Shown piece after piece: positions 8,012-15,949 of a stretch of DNA of 64,000 bases. Below the pieces are notes generated by a model that was given only the letters and a program-made list of their open reading frames with translations, made no database searches and had not been told where the DNA came from. The position numbers were made by a program, and so were the translations under genes. Where the stretch lies: assembly GCA_028693055.1 (NCBI GenBank), contig JAQUWD010000009.1, positions 1 through 64,000 on the forward strand. Reading direction: 5' to 3'. Source of the DNA: Eubacteriales bacterium (GTDB lineage Bacteria; Bacillota; Clostridia; Christensenellales; Aristaeellaceae). Every line of letters begins with the position of its first letter. Position 1 is the first letter of the stretch.

Positions 8012-9673
8012 ATGATTCTGAACCTGAACAAAAACAACTGCGCCGACTGCTACAAATGCATCCGCACCTGCTCGGTGAAGGCTATCACCTTTGCCAACGA
8101 TTTAGCGGAAATCGTACATGAAGATTGCATTCTGTGCGGCAGCTGCTTTGTGACCTGCCCTCAAAAGGCCAAGCAGATTCGCAACGACGTTTCGAAGGTC
8201 AAAGCCGCCATTGCCGCGGGGAAAAAAGTGATTTGCAGCCTCGCCCCCTCCTTTATCGCCGATTTCCGCATTGCAGGTATTGAGGTCATGCGGGAAGCGC
8301 TGGTAAAGCTGGGCTTTACCGACGTAGAGGAAACCGCCGTGGGCGCGCAGATGGTCAGCGACCGCTACGCCGCCATTATGAGAGAGAAAAAAAAGGGCGT
8401 GCTGATTTCCAGCTGCTGCCCTTCCATCAATATGCTCATTGAAAAATATTACCCTACCATGCTCCCCTATCTGGCCAATGTGCTGACCCCCATGCAGGCA
8501 CACTGCAAGGCCATTAAGGAAAAGGAGCCGGAGGCCTTTACTGTGTTTATCGGCCCCTGCATCGCTAAAAAGGCCGAGTCGGACGATAGCCCCTATACGG
8601 ACGTTGCCCTGACCTACGACGAGCTGCGGGATTGGCTGGAGGCGGAGAAGATCACGCTGCCGCCCGAGCGTACGCAAGTGGGCGACGGTATGCGCGCCCG
8701 CTTCTATCCCGCCACCGGCGGCGTGCTTAAGGCCACCGACAAGGTGGAGGGCTTCCGTCGGGTTGCCATTGACGGCATCGACAACTGCCGGGCAGTATTT
8801 GACGAGCTGGAAAACGGCACCATGAGCGACGTTTTTATTGAAATGAGCGCCTGCGAAGGAAGCTGCATCAACGGCCCCTGCATTCGCGAATACCACGAGC
8901 GCCGTTTAAAGGGTGCGCTGCGGGTGGATACCTACGCCGGTGAAAAGCGTTTTGATCGTCAGTCGCCGGAGGATATCAACCACCGCTACGCCTTCACCGG
9001 CGGCCAGCATGTGAAGTTCGGCAGCGAGGCCATTCAAGAGATGCTCTATAAAATGGGCAAAACCAGCCCTGAAAAAGAGCTGAACTGCGGCAGCTGCGGC
9101 TATCCCACCTGCCGAGACAAAGCCGTCGCCATTTTAGAGGGCAAAGCGAAGATCGAAATGTGCCTGCCCTTCCTTAAGGAAAAGGCGGAAAGCTTCTCCG
9201 ATACCATCATCAACAACACCCCCAACGCCATCATCGTGATGGATGAAAACCTGATGGTGCAGCAGATCAACCGCGCCGCCGTGCGCATGTTCAAGCTGAG
9301 CGGTGCAGGCGACATCCTTCACGATAACATCATCAGGATTCTGAACCCCGCCGATTATCAGAACGCCATCAACGCGGCGCTGCATATTACCACCAGCAAC
9401 CATTATATCGCCGATTATCAGCTCTATGTGGAGGAGACCATCCTCTACGACCGGCAGTATCACATCATCATCACCATTCTCAAGGACGTAACCGAGCGGG
9501 AAAATCTGCGCGGCCAGGAGGAAACATTGCGCAGCCAAACCGCCGAAATCGCCGACAAGGTCATCGACAAGCAGATGCGCGTGGTACAGGAAATTGCCTC
9601 TCTGCTGGGTGAAACCACTGCCGAGACCAAAATCGCGCTCACCAAGCTAAAGGATGCGATGAGCCATGAATGA
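8012..9673 (+). CDS. PAS-linked sensory-type [FeFe] hydrogenase domain protein
   Basis: A 553-residue multidomain iron-sulfur protein. Two [4Fe-4S] ferredoxin motifs come first (Cys10/13/16/20 and Cys39/42/45/49). The hydrogenase H-cluster domain follows, with SSCCPS (Cys135/136), GPCIAKK (Cys183) and MSACEGSCINGPC (Cys281/285). Next is a CxxCGYxxC cluster (NCGSCGYPTC, from Cys359) and then a PAS domain at ~395-500. The catalytic motifs deviate from those of H2-producing enzymes (MPC is replaced by GPC, MACxGGC by SACEGSC), as known for group C sensory hydrogenases. It probably senses H2 or redox state and signals to the next gene, a PP2C phosphatase that overlaps it by 8 bp. The ATG at 8012 has GGGGAGG upstream; a longer frame has no such site. 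Confidence 0.85.
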   Translation: MILNLNKNNCADCYKCIRTCSVKAITFANDLAEIVHEDCILCGSCFVTCPQKAKQIRNDVSKVKAAIAAGKKVICSLAPSFIADFRIAGIEVMREALVKLGFTDVEETAVGAQMVSDRYAAIMREKKKGVLISSCCPSINMLIEKYYPTMLPYLANVLTPMQAHCKAIKEKEPEAFTVFIGPCIAKKAESDDSPYTDVALTYDELRDWLEAEKITLPPERTQVGDGMRARFYPATGGVLKATDKVEGFRRVAIDGIDNCRAVFDELENGTMSDVFIEMSACEGSCINGPCIREYHERRLKGALRVDTYAGEKRFDRQSPEDINHRYAFTGGQHVKFGSEAIQEMLYKMGKTSPEKELNCGSCGYPTCRDKAVAILEGKAKIEMCLPFLKEKAESFSDTIINNTPNAIIVMDENLMVQQINRAAVRMFKLSGAGDILHDNIIRILNPADYQNAINAALHITTSNHYIADYQLYVEETILYDRQYHIIITILKDVTERENLRGQEETLRSQTAEIADKVIDKQMRVVQEIASLLGETTAETKIALTKLKDAMSHE

Positions 9674-10838
9674 TCTTTGGACGGAAACCGGCTACATCAG
9701 CCTGAACAAAACGGGCGAGTCCCTCTGCGGCGACCGTGTAGAAATGCACGGCGGCGGTGACGAGGACTTGATTCTGGTGCTGGCGGACGGCCTTGGCAGC
9801 GGAGTCAAGGCCAATATACTGGCAACCTTGACCAGCAAAATCCTGTGTACAATGATCTCCGGCGGCATTCCGCTGGAGGAATGCGTATCCACCATCGCCA
9901 GCACTTTACCGGTGTGTAGCGTGCGTCAGGTGGCGTACTCCACCTTTACCGTGCTGCATATCACCGACAACAAGACCGCTCACATCATCCAGTTTGACAA
10001 CCCCGCCACCATCGTGCTGCGGGACGGAGAGCTTTACGATTATCCCAAAACCACCAGCCAGATTTCTGGCAAAACCATCTGGCAAAGCAGCTTTCCGATT
10101 CAGAAAAACGATGTGCTGATCGCCATGAGCGACGGCGCGGAATTTGCCGGCGTGGGCATGACCATGAACTTTGGCTGGACGCGGGACAGCATCGCCGACT
10201 ACGCCGTAGCCAACTATCTGCCGGAGAACAGTGCCAAATCCACCTGCGGTATCATTTCCGATGAATGCAACCGCCTGTACGGTGGCAATCCCGGCGACGA
10301 TACCACCATCGCGGCAGTGCGCATTCGCAGCCGACATACCGTCAACCTTGTGGTGGGCCCTCCCGCTAACAAGGAGGACGATACCCGGATGATGAACCTG
10401 TTCTTTTCCAAGGAGGGAACCTCCATCGTCTGCGGCGGCACCACCAGCAACGTGGTATCCCGTTATTTGAAAAAGCCAATCGTCGCCTCGCTGGATTACA
10501 GCGACCCGGAGGTCCCGCCCATCAGCGCCATCGAAGGAGTTGACTTGGTAACCGAGGGTGTGATAACCTTATCGAAGGTGTTGGCTTACGCGGAGGATTT
10601 TCTGGATGCGGCCAAGCTTGCGCCCAACTGGGCCGTGCAAAAGGACGGCGCCAGCCTGATTGCCCGGGAGCTGTTTGAAAACGCCACGGATATCAACTTT
10701 TTCGTGGGACGCGCCATCAATCCGGCTCACCAAAACCCCAATCTGCCCATCACCTTCGCCATCAAGCAGCAGCTGATTCAGAACCTGACCGATTGCTTAA
10801 AGCGCATGGGCAAGCATATACGCGTTTCCTATTTCTAA
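9666..10838 (+). CDS. SpoIIE-type PP2C-family serine phosphatase
   Basis: A 390-residue cytosolic protein. Residues ~1-225 are a SpoIIE/PP2C phosphatase with metal-binding aspartates in LVLADGLGSG (~residue 40) and GNPGDDTTIAAV (~215). Residues ~235-390 are an extra C-terminal domain seen in homologues encoded beside sensory hydrogenases; I do not recognise its fold. The ATG overlaps the end of the hydrogenase gene by 8 bp, implying translational coupling and a direct functional link. In hfs-type operons the equivalent gene lies between the PAS-hydrogenase and the catalytic hydrogenase. The expected role is output of the H2/redox sensor by dephosphorylation of an unknown phosphoprotein. Confidence 0.85.
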   Translation: MNDLWTETGYISLNKTGESLCGDRVEMHGGGDEDLILVLADGLGSGVKANILATLTSKILCTMISGGIPLEECVSTIASTLPVCSVRQVAYSTFTVLHITDNKTAHIIQFDNPATIVLRDGELYDYPKTTSQISGKTIWQSSFPIQKNDVLIAMSDGAEFAGVGMTMNFGWTRDSIADYAVANYLPENSAKSTCGIISDECNRLYGGNPGDDTTIAAVRIRSRHTVNLVVGPPANKEDDTRMMNLFFSKEGTSIVCGGTTSNVVSRYLKKPIVASLDYSDPEVPPISAIEGVDLVTEGVITLSKVLAYAEDFLDAAKLAPNWAVQKDGASLIARELFENATDINFFVGRAINPAHQNPNLPITFAIKQQLIQNLTDCLKRMGKHIRVSYF

Positions 10839-10857
10839 ACTGATGAGGAGTGATCGT

Positions 10858-12297
10858 ATGTTACTATTCGACACCTACGTTCAGAAATTAAAATATAAGG
10901 TGCTCAAGGAGGTCGCGATTCACGCCTATAACGACACCCTCCGCGACTGCTATCTGGACATTCCCAAGGTTATATCCCCCGGCCCAGAGAGCGAGCTGCG
11001 CTGCTGCATCTATAAGGAGCGCGCCATTGCCGCCGAGCGGGTAAAGCTCGCTATGGGCGGGGACAAGAATAACGACAACATCGTAGAGGTGATCGGCATT
11101 GCCTGCGACGAATGCCCAGTCAGCGGCTACAAGGTAGGCCCGGACTGCCGGGGCTGTCTGGCCCATCGCTGCAGCTCCGCCTGTCCCCGGGACGCGATTA
11201 CCTTTGACGAAAAGCATCATGCTCATATCAACCCGGACAAATGCGTCAATTGCGGCAAATGCGCCTCTCAATGCCCCTACAGCGCCATCCAAAACCATGT
11301 GCGGCCCTGCGAACGGGCCTGCAAGGTCAAGGCCATCTCTCAGGGCGAAAATCACGTAGCCCAGATCGACGACTCCAAATGCATTCAATGCGGCGCTTGC
11401 GTTTATCAATGCCCCTTCGGCGCGGTACAGGATAAGTCCTTCCTGCTGGACGCTATTCAAATGATTCGGGAAAGCGACGATAACAAAAAGTACAAGGTCT
11501 ACGCGGTTGTAGCCCCCTCCATCGCCAGCCAATTCCGCTACGCAAAGCTTGGGCAGGTCATTACGGCGCTGCGCAGATTAGGCTTCTTCAACGTGGTGGA
11601 AGCCGCTTTAGGCGCGGACATGGTGGCTTATCAGGAAGCAAAAGAGCTGAGTGAGAAGGGCTTCCTCACCTCCTCCTGCTGCCCCGCCTTTGTTACTTAT
11701 ATCGAAAAGGCCTTCCCCAAGCTTAAGCCGTTGATCAGCCACAACCTCTCCCCCATGGCTGAGGTTTCCAAGTTCATCAAGGCCACCGATCCCGACGCGA
11801 AGATCGTCTTTATCGGGCCTTGCACCGCCAAAAAGCACGAGGTACAGCTGCCCTCCGTCAAGCCCTATGTGGACTGCGCCCTGACCTTTGAGGAGTTGCA
11901 GGCGTGGATCGACAGCCGAGAGCTTGACCTGCCCGCCTTAGAGGAGGATGTGCTGGACAACGCCAGCTTCTTTGGGCGAATCTTTGCCCGTAGCGGCGGC
12001 TTATCCGATTCGGTCAAGCAGGCGCTGGCAGAGCAGAAAAACGAGGACTTCATTTTAAACCCCATCGCCTGCGACGGCATCGAGCAATGCCGCTTGGCGC
12101 TGCTTAAGAAGGAAAAGAACGTACTAAAGGAGAATTTCATCGAGGGCATGGCTTGCGTAGGCGGCTGCATTGGCGGCGCAGGCTGCCTGACCCACGGCGA
12201 TAAGGATAAATCCGAGGTGGACAAATACGGCAAAGAAGCCTACGAGAAGAATATTACCGACGCGCTAGCCCAGTGCAGCTATCATATGGACAAATAA
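10858..12297 (+). CDS. [FeFe] hydrogenase, ferredoxin-rich, group B-like motifs
   Basis: A 479-residue iron hydrogenase. The N-terminal half is cysteine-rich with several [4Fe-4S] sites (CDECP...CRGCLAHRCSSACP, CVNCGKCASQCP, CIQCGACVYQCP). The H-cluster domain follows, with TSSCCPAF (Cys274/275), GPCTAKKHE (Cys322) and GMACVGGCIGG (Cys433/437). All cysteines needed to hold the H-cluster are present, so catalysis is plausible. However, TSCCPxW and MPC of standard group A enzymes read TSSCCPAF and GPC, as in group B enzymes. The ATG at 10858 follows GAGGAG at good distance; an ATG five codons earlier overlaps that site. It probably exchanges electrons between ferredoxin and protons, with expression tied to the sensor genes upstream. 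Confidence 0.85.
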   Translation: MLLFDTYVQKLKYKVLKEVAIHAYNDTLRDCYLDIPKVISPGPESELRCCIYKERAIAAERVKLAMGGDKNNDNIVEVIGIACDECPVSGYKVGPDCRGCLAHRCSSACPRDAITFDEKHHAHINPDKCVNCGKCASQCPYSAIQNHVRPCERACKVKAISQGENHVAQIDDSKCIQCGACVYQCPFGAVQDKSFLLDAIQMIRESDDNKKYKVYAVVAPSIASQFRYAKLGQVITALRRLGFFNVVEAALGADMVAYQEAKELSEKGFLTSSCCPAFVTYIEKAFPKLKPLISHNLSPMAEVSKFIKATDPDAKIVFIGPCTAKKHEVQLPSVKPYVDCALTFEELQAWIDSRELDLPALEEDVLDNASFFGRIFARSGGLSDSVKQALAEQKNEDFILNPIACDGIEQCRLALLKKEKNVLKENFIEGMACVGGCIGGAGCLTHGDKDKSEVDKYGKEAYEKNITDALAQCSYHMDK

Positions 12298-12309
12298 GGA
12301 GGAATTTTC

Positions 12310-12756
12310 ATGTCAAAAATTGACGTTGTACGCGCGGCGATGAACGACGCGCTGAAGGCGGGCGACAAGCCCCGCAAGGATGCGCTGTCCTTGCTTCTAT
12401 CCGCGCTAAAGGCGAAATGGATCGACAAACGCGCCGACCTGACGGAGGAAGAAGAGAACGCGATTGTGTTAAAGGAGATCAAGGAAGCGAAGGAGCAGCT
12501 AGACACCACCCCTGCCGACCGCACCGATACCATCGCGGAATGCAAGCTGCGCATGGACGTCTACAGCGAGTTCGCGCCTAAGCTGATGAGCGAGGAAGAG
12601 ATCCGGCAGACGATCGCCGATACGCTAAAGGAAATCGGCGTAGAGGCTCCTACCGCCAAGGACAAGGGCAAGCTGATGAAGAGCCTCATGCCCAAGGTGA
12701 AGGGCAAAGCCGACGGCGGGCTGGTCAATAAGCTGGTGGGAGAATTATTAGCATAA
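12310..12756 (+). CDS. GatB/YqeY domain protein
   Basis: A 148-residue, largely helical, charged protein matching the stand-alone YqeY family (related to the C-terminal domain of GatB in tRNA-dependent amidotransferase). Family features visible are KDALSLLLSALK near the start and the C-terminal GKLMKSLMPKVKGKADGGLVNKLV. The family is thought to contact tRNA or aminoacyl-tRNA but its role is unsettled. AAGGAGGAATT lies across the hydrogenase stop, and a strong terminator follows, so it is the last gene of the redox operon. It may simply be carried in the operon rather than take part in hydrogen metabolism. Confidence 0.85.
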   Translation: MSKIDVVRAAMNDALKAGDKPRKDALSLLLSALKAKWIDKRADLTEEEENAIVLKEIKEAKEQLDTTPADRTDTIAECKLRMDVYSEFAPKLMSEEEIRQTIADTLKEIGVEAPTAKDKGKLMKSLMPKVKGKADGGLVNKLVGELLA

Positions 12757-12764
12757 TCTTTATT

Positions 12765-12806
12765 CTGCGCATGAATGCCGGACAAGCGGCGTTTATGCGC
12801 AGTTTT
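12765..12806 (+). terminator. Terminator of the adhE-hydrogenase operon
   Basis: The arms CTGCGCATGAATGCCG and CGGCGTTTATGCGCAG form a 16-bp stem with wobble pairs, followed by TTTT. It sits 9 bp after the YqeY stop. Confidence 0.85.
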
Positions 12807-12893
12807 CCTGTATAAGTGCAAATCATTGACGGCTTACAGCGCTTACGGAAGTTTTGGAATTAGATTATTTATATTCGATTGGGAGGTCGCTTC

Positions 12894-13334
12894 ATGACAA
12901 TTAGAACGATGAAAATAGAAGATTACGATAGCGTTTATTCGTTATGGTTAAGTACGCCCGGAATGGGCTTGAATGATATTGACGACTCAAAGGAAGGTAT
13001 TTCTCAATACCTAAAAAGAAACCCAAACACTTGCTTTGTCGCTGAACATAATCATCAAATTATTGGGGTGATTATTTCCGGTCACGATGGCCGCAGAGGA
13101 ATCATTTATCATACCGCCGTAGCGGAAAATATGCAGCGCAACGGCATTGGTAAAGCATTAGTGCATACTGCTTTAAATGCGTTAGAAAAAGAAGGCGTCC
13201 ATAAAGTTTTTCTTGTAGTCTTTGAGAAGAATGCCAAAGGAAATTCTTTCTGGGAAAAGCAAGGCTTTGAAATGCGAAACGATTTAATTTATCGAAATAA
13301 AGCACTGTCTGCACTGCAAAGAATTGATACCTAA
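12894..13334 (+). CDS. GNAT-family N-acetyltransferase
   Basis: A 146-residue cytosolic acetyl-CoA-dependent transferase. The central GNAT core is visible: β4 with IYHTAVAENMQRNGIGKALVHTAL, which contains the acetyl-CoA pyrophosphate loop (Q/RxxGxG/A as QRNGIGKA), then the β5 segment VHKVFLVVFEKN and FWEKQGFE. GGGAGG precedes the ATG at 12894; five codons upstream in frame are not needed. The gene is clearly richer in A/T than everything around it and stands alone between two operons, suggesting recent acquisition. The substrate is unknown. Confidence 0.85.
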   Translation: MTIRTMKIEDYDSVYSLWLSTPGMGLNDIDDSKEGISQYLKRNPNTCFVAEHNHQIIGVIISGHDGRRGIIYHTAVAENMQRNGIGKALVHTALNALEKEGVHKVFLVVFEKNAKGNSFWEKQGFEMRNDLIYRNKALSALQRIDT

Positions 13335-13468
13335 ATGAGCATCACACGCATGACGCTGATCTGCTCCTGGATAACACGATCATAGATCTAATTGGGATAG
13401 ATAGAGAGCCTGTAATCATGCCGCGAGCGAGGCCGAAAATTGATTTCCCTCTGTTTTCCTATTGTATT

Positions 13469-13499
13469 TTCACAAAAAAAGCATATAATGGAACCTACA
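13469..13499 (+). promoter_or_regulatory. Promoter of the ABC importer operon
   Basis: TTCACA at 13469-13474 and a perfect TATAAT at 13494-13499 are separated by 19 bp. No other good -10 box lies before the solute-binding gene. Confidence 0.55.
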
Positions 13500-13540
13500 T
13501 AACGTCGTTAAATATAAGTCAATCTTAACGAGTGACGTTA
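13500..13540 (+). promoter_or_regulatory. Inverted repeat at the predicted transcription start
   Basis: TAACGTCGTTAA (13500-13511) is the inverted counterpart of TTAACGAGTGACGTTA (13525-13540), with a small bulge. It begins directly after the -10 box, so it could be an operator or a 5'-UTR hairpin controlling the importer. The PucR/CdaR-like regulator downstream is a candidate ligand, by inference only. Confidence 0.5.
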
Positions 13541-13568
13541 CGTAATTGAATGAGGAGGTTTTCCCGTT

Positions 13569-14771
13569 ATGAAGAAATGGCTCTCTGTGTTAATGGTCAT
13601 GACCATGATCATGTCTCTGTTTGCAGTCGGCACCGCCGGCGCTGCCGGAGACTATACCATCCGTATCTATTCCAACTCCAACTCCCCGGAGCGCACCACT
13701 TGGTTGATCGCTGCGGCTAAGGATGCTGGCTTCACCATCTCCATCGACGATAACTCCGTTATCTCCGGCGATACCGCCGCCATTCAGGCTGCCAACGAAA
13801 AGAAAGATGGCGATATCCTTTTCGGTCTTAACGAAACCCGCTGGGGGCAGGTTGTGAGCGGCACCTATGAAAACCTGTCTCTGATGGATTGGACTCCCGC
13901 TTGGGCAGAGGAAGTCGGCCAGTACAACTATCCCGGCAAAGCCTATGGCTTGGTTATCCAGAACGTATTGATGCTGTACCGCAACGACGAGCTTGGCACC
14001 AACGGCGAAGCCCTCAAGTTCGACCATTGGGCGGACATCGTTAATTGCGGCTATAAGTGGTATCGTCAGGGCAAGGTTGGCGGCACCACCAACTCCAACA
14101 TCAACAGCGCCATGCTGTACGCTTTCACCGATCCCACCTCTCCCGCCGGCGGCATCTCGCTGGACGGCTGGAAGACCCTGTGGAAATACTGCAACGACGG
14201 TATGAATACCGGCGACAAGTACGGCTTTGATCCCCTAAACCGGGGCGACGTACAGGTATCCACCTTCTATTCCTCTTCTCTGTACGGCAACATCGACGCC
14301 GCCGCCGAAAGCTCCGAGCATCCTCTCAAGGGCGCTTTGGAACCCGAAAACTGGGCGCTGGTTGACATCGCCGACGGTACCTACTACATCGCCGAGTACC
14401 TTGGCATTCTGAACCGCGAAGGCCGCACCGACGAAGAAACCGAAACCGTTAAGGCCTTTGCCGAGTGGTTCGGCTCTGCCGAAACTCAGGCTGCTTGGGG
14501 CGAGGAGTTTGACTCTTATCCCTGCAACACCAAGGCCGCCGGTATGCTGTACGATTCCGTTCCCGCCATCTATGACATCAAGAACTTCTCCTTGGAGAAG
14601 GTTGCAGGCACGGAAATGACTTATGCCGAGTATGTAGGCGCTCATTCCAGCGAATGGACCAATATCATGACCAACCTTGGCTTCTACTGGGCTGACGACA
14701 GCTCCAAGGTAGCCGAGCCCGATTGGGAGAACCTTGACTGGGCGACTCTGACCCAAGCCAAGCCCGAATAA
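13569..14771 (+). CDS. ABC transporter extracellular solute-binding protein
   Basis: A 400-residue secreted binding protein for an ABC importer. Residues 1-26 form a Sec signal peptide (KKW, hydrophobic core, TAGAAG), with no lipobox cysteine, so lipoprotein anchoring is not predicted. The mature part has the two-lobe family 1 pattern, with a conserved hinge region around YGLVIQNVLMLYRND. GAGGAGG precedes the ATG. A stable hairpin follows the gene, which would leave it expressed more strongly than the ATPase and permease. The partner genes resemble iron(III), polyamine or aminoethylphosphonate systems; the ligand cannot be named. Confidence 0.85.
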   Translation: MKKWLSVLMVMTMIMSLFAVGTAGAAGDYTIRIYSNSNSPERTTWLIAAAKDAGFTISIDDNSVISGDTAAIQAANEKKDGDILFGLNETRWGQVVSGTYENLSLMDWTPAWAEEVGQYNYPGKAYGLVIQNVLMLYRNDELGTNGEALKFDHWADIVNCGYKWYRQGKVGGTTNSNINSAMLYAFTDPTSPAGGISLDGWKTLWKYCNDGMNTGDKYGFDPLNRGDVQVSTFYSSSLYGNIDAAAESSEHPLKGALEPENWALVDIADGTYYIAEYLGILNREGRTDEETETVKAFAEWFGSAETQAAWGEEFDSYPCNTKAAGMLYDSVPAIYDIKNFSLEKVAGTEMTYAEYVGAHSSEWTNIMTNLGFYWADDSSKVAEPDWENLDWATLTQAKPE

Positions 14772-14794
14772 TCCCTCTCTTTCCAAAGAAGAGC

Positions 14795-14870
14795 GGAAGG
14801 GGCTGTCTCAAAATGCGAACGGGCTGCGTAGGCTGCCTACGGGGCGTTTTGAGACGGCCCTTTCCCGTTT
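14795..14870 (+). terminator. Intra-operon terminator/attenuator after the solute-binding gene
   Basis: A 22-nt arm (14795-14816, GGAAGGGGCTGTCTCAAAAT...) pairs with 14844-14865 (...TTTTGAGACGGCCCTTTCC), allowing wobble pairs. CGTTTTAT follows. It lies between binding-protein and ATPase genes, where partial termination is common. Confidence 0.75.
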
Positions 14871-14916
14871 TATACTCGGCTTTCCGCAATCCAGAAGAAT
14901 GGCAGGTGTTCCCATC

Positions 14917-15936
14917 ATGATCGATCTGAATCATATTGTCGTCAAATTTGGCGACTTCACCGCACTCCACGATATCAACGTCCACGTTAAGGAAGGCGAG
15001 TTTTTCACCTTTCTAGGTCCTTCCGGCTGCGGCAAGACGACCACCTTGCGCACCATTACCGGCTTTATTGAGCCTGCCGAGGGCACGGTATTTATGAAGG
15101 ACCGTGATATTACCCATGTTCCGATTGAGGAACGCAGCATCGGCATCGTATTCCAAAGCTATGCCCTCTTCCCCACCATGACCGTCTATGACAATATCGC
15201 TTTCGGTCTGAAGGTCAAGAAGCTGAAAAAGACCGAGATTGACCAAAAGGTACGCCTTATTGCAAAAAAGGTCGACCTTACCGACGAGCAGCTGAAAAAA
15301 GCCGTTTCCCAGCTTTCCGGCGGTCAGCAACAGCGCGTAGCCATCGCTCGGGCGCTGGTGACCGAGCCTGCCATTATCTGCATGGACGAACCGTTGAGCA
15401 ATTTGGACGCGAAGCTGCGCGTTCAGCTGCGTAACGAATTAAAGGCCATGCAAAAAGAATTCGGCATTACCACGATTTACGTCACTCACGATCAGGAAGA
15501 GGCGCTGACCCTTTCCGACCGCATCGCCGTATTCAACAAGGGCTGCATCGAGCAAATCGGCACGCCCAACGAGGTTTATAACGGCTCCCAAACAGAGTTC
15601 GTGTGCAATTTTATCGGTGATATCAACCTGCTTGACACTGAAATTTCCGCCGAATTGGCTAAGAAAAACAGCGCTATTCTGGCAACCAATCATAATTATA
15701 TCCGTCTGGAGCGCGTGCAGCTCAACGTTCCCCCCACCGATCAGGTAGTGGTTCTGGACGGCGTTGTGGAAAGCCGCGAGTATTACGGCCTGTATATCAA
15801 GTATTATATCAACGTGGGTCACCAGACCATCAAAGCGATTGAGAAAAACGACGGCATCAATCTGCACGAGCCCGGCGACAAGCTAAAGGTTGGGATCGAC
15901 GCGGCGCATATCATGGCCTACCCCGCGGAAGCGTAA
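14917..15936 (+). CDS. ABC transporter ATP-binding protein (PotA/FbpC type)
   Basis: A 339-residue cytoplasmic ATPase of the importer. It has Walker A (GPSGCGKTT), the Q-loop (VFQSYALFP), signature LSGGQQQRVAIARAL, Walker B (AIICMDEPLSNLDA) and the switch His in VTHDQEEA. Residues ~240-339 are a TOBE-like C-terminal domain. The start is taken as the ATG at 14917 with AGGTG upstream; an ATG six codons earlier is also possible. It belongs with the binding protein before it and the fused permease 13 bp after it. The domain layout matches iron, spermidine/putrescine and aminoethylphosphonate importers. Confidence 0.9.
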   Translation: MIDLNHIVVKFGDFTALHDINVHVKEGEFFTFLGPSGCGKTTTLRTITGFIEPAEGTVFMKDRDITHVPIEERSIGIVFQSYALFPTMTVYDNIAFGLKVKKLKKTEIDQKVRLIAKKVDLTDEQLKKAVSQLSGGQQQRVAIARALVTEPAIICMDEPLSNLDAKLRVQLRNELKAMQKEFGITTIYVTHDQEEALTLSDRIAVFNKGCIEQIGTPNEVYNGSQTEFVCNFIGDINLLDTEISAELAKKNSAILATNHNYIRLERVQLNVPPTDQVVVLDGVVESREYYGLYIKYYINVGHQTIKAIEKNDGINLHEPGDKLKVGIDAAHIMAYPAEA

Positions 15937-15949
15937 AGGAGGGAACCCT

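Noticed and set aside
8102-8896. 264-codon minus-strand open frame inside the sensory hydrogenase gene
   Set aside because: It mirrors a well-supported gene on the other strand and reads as low-quality sequence.
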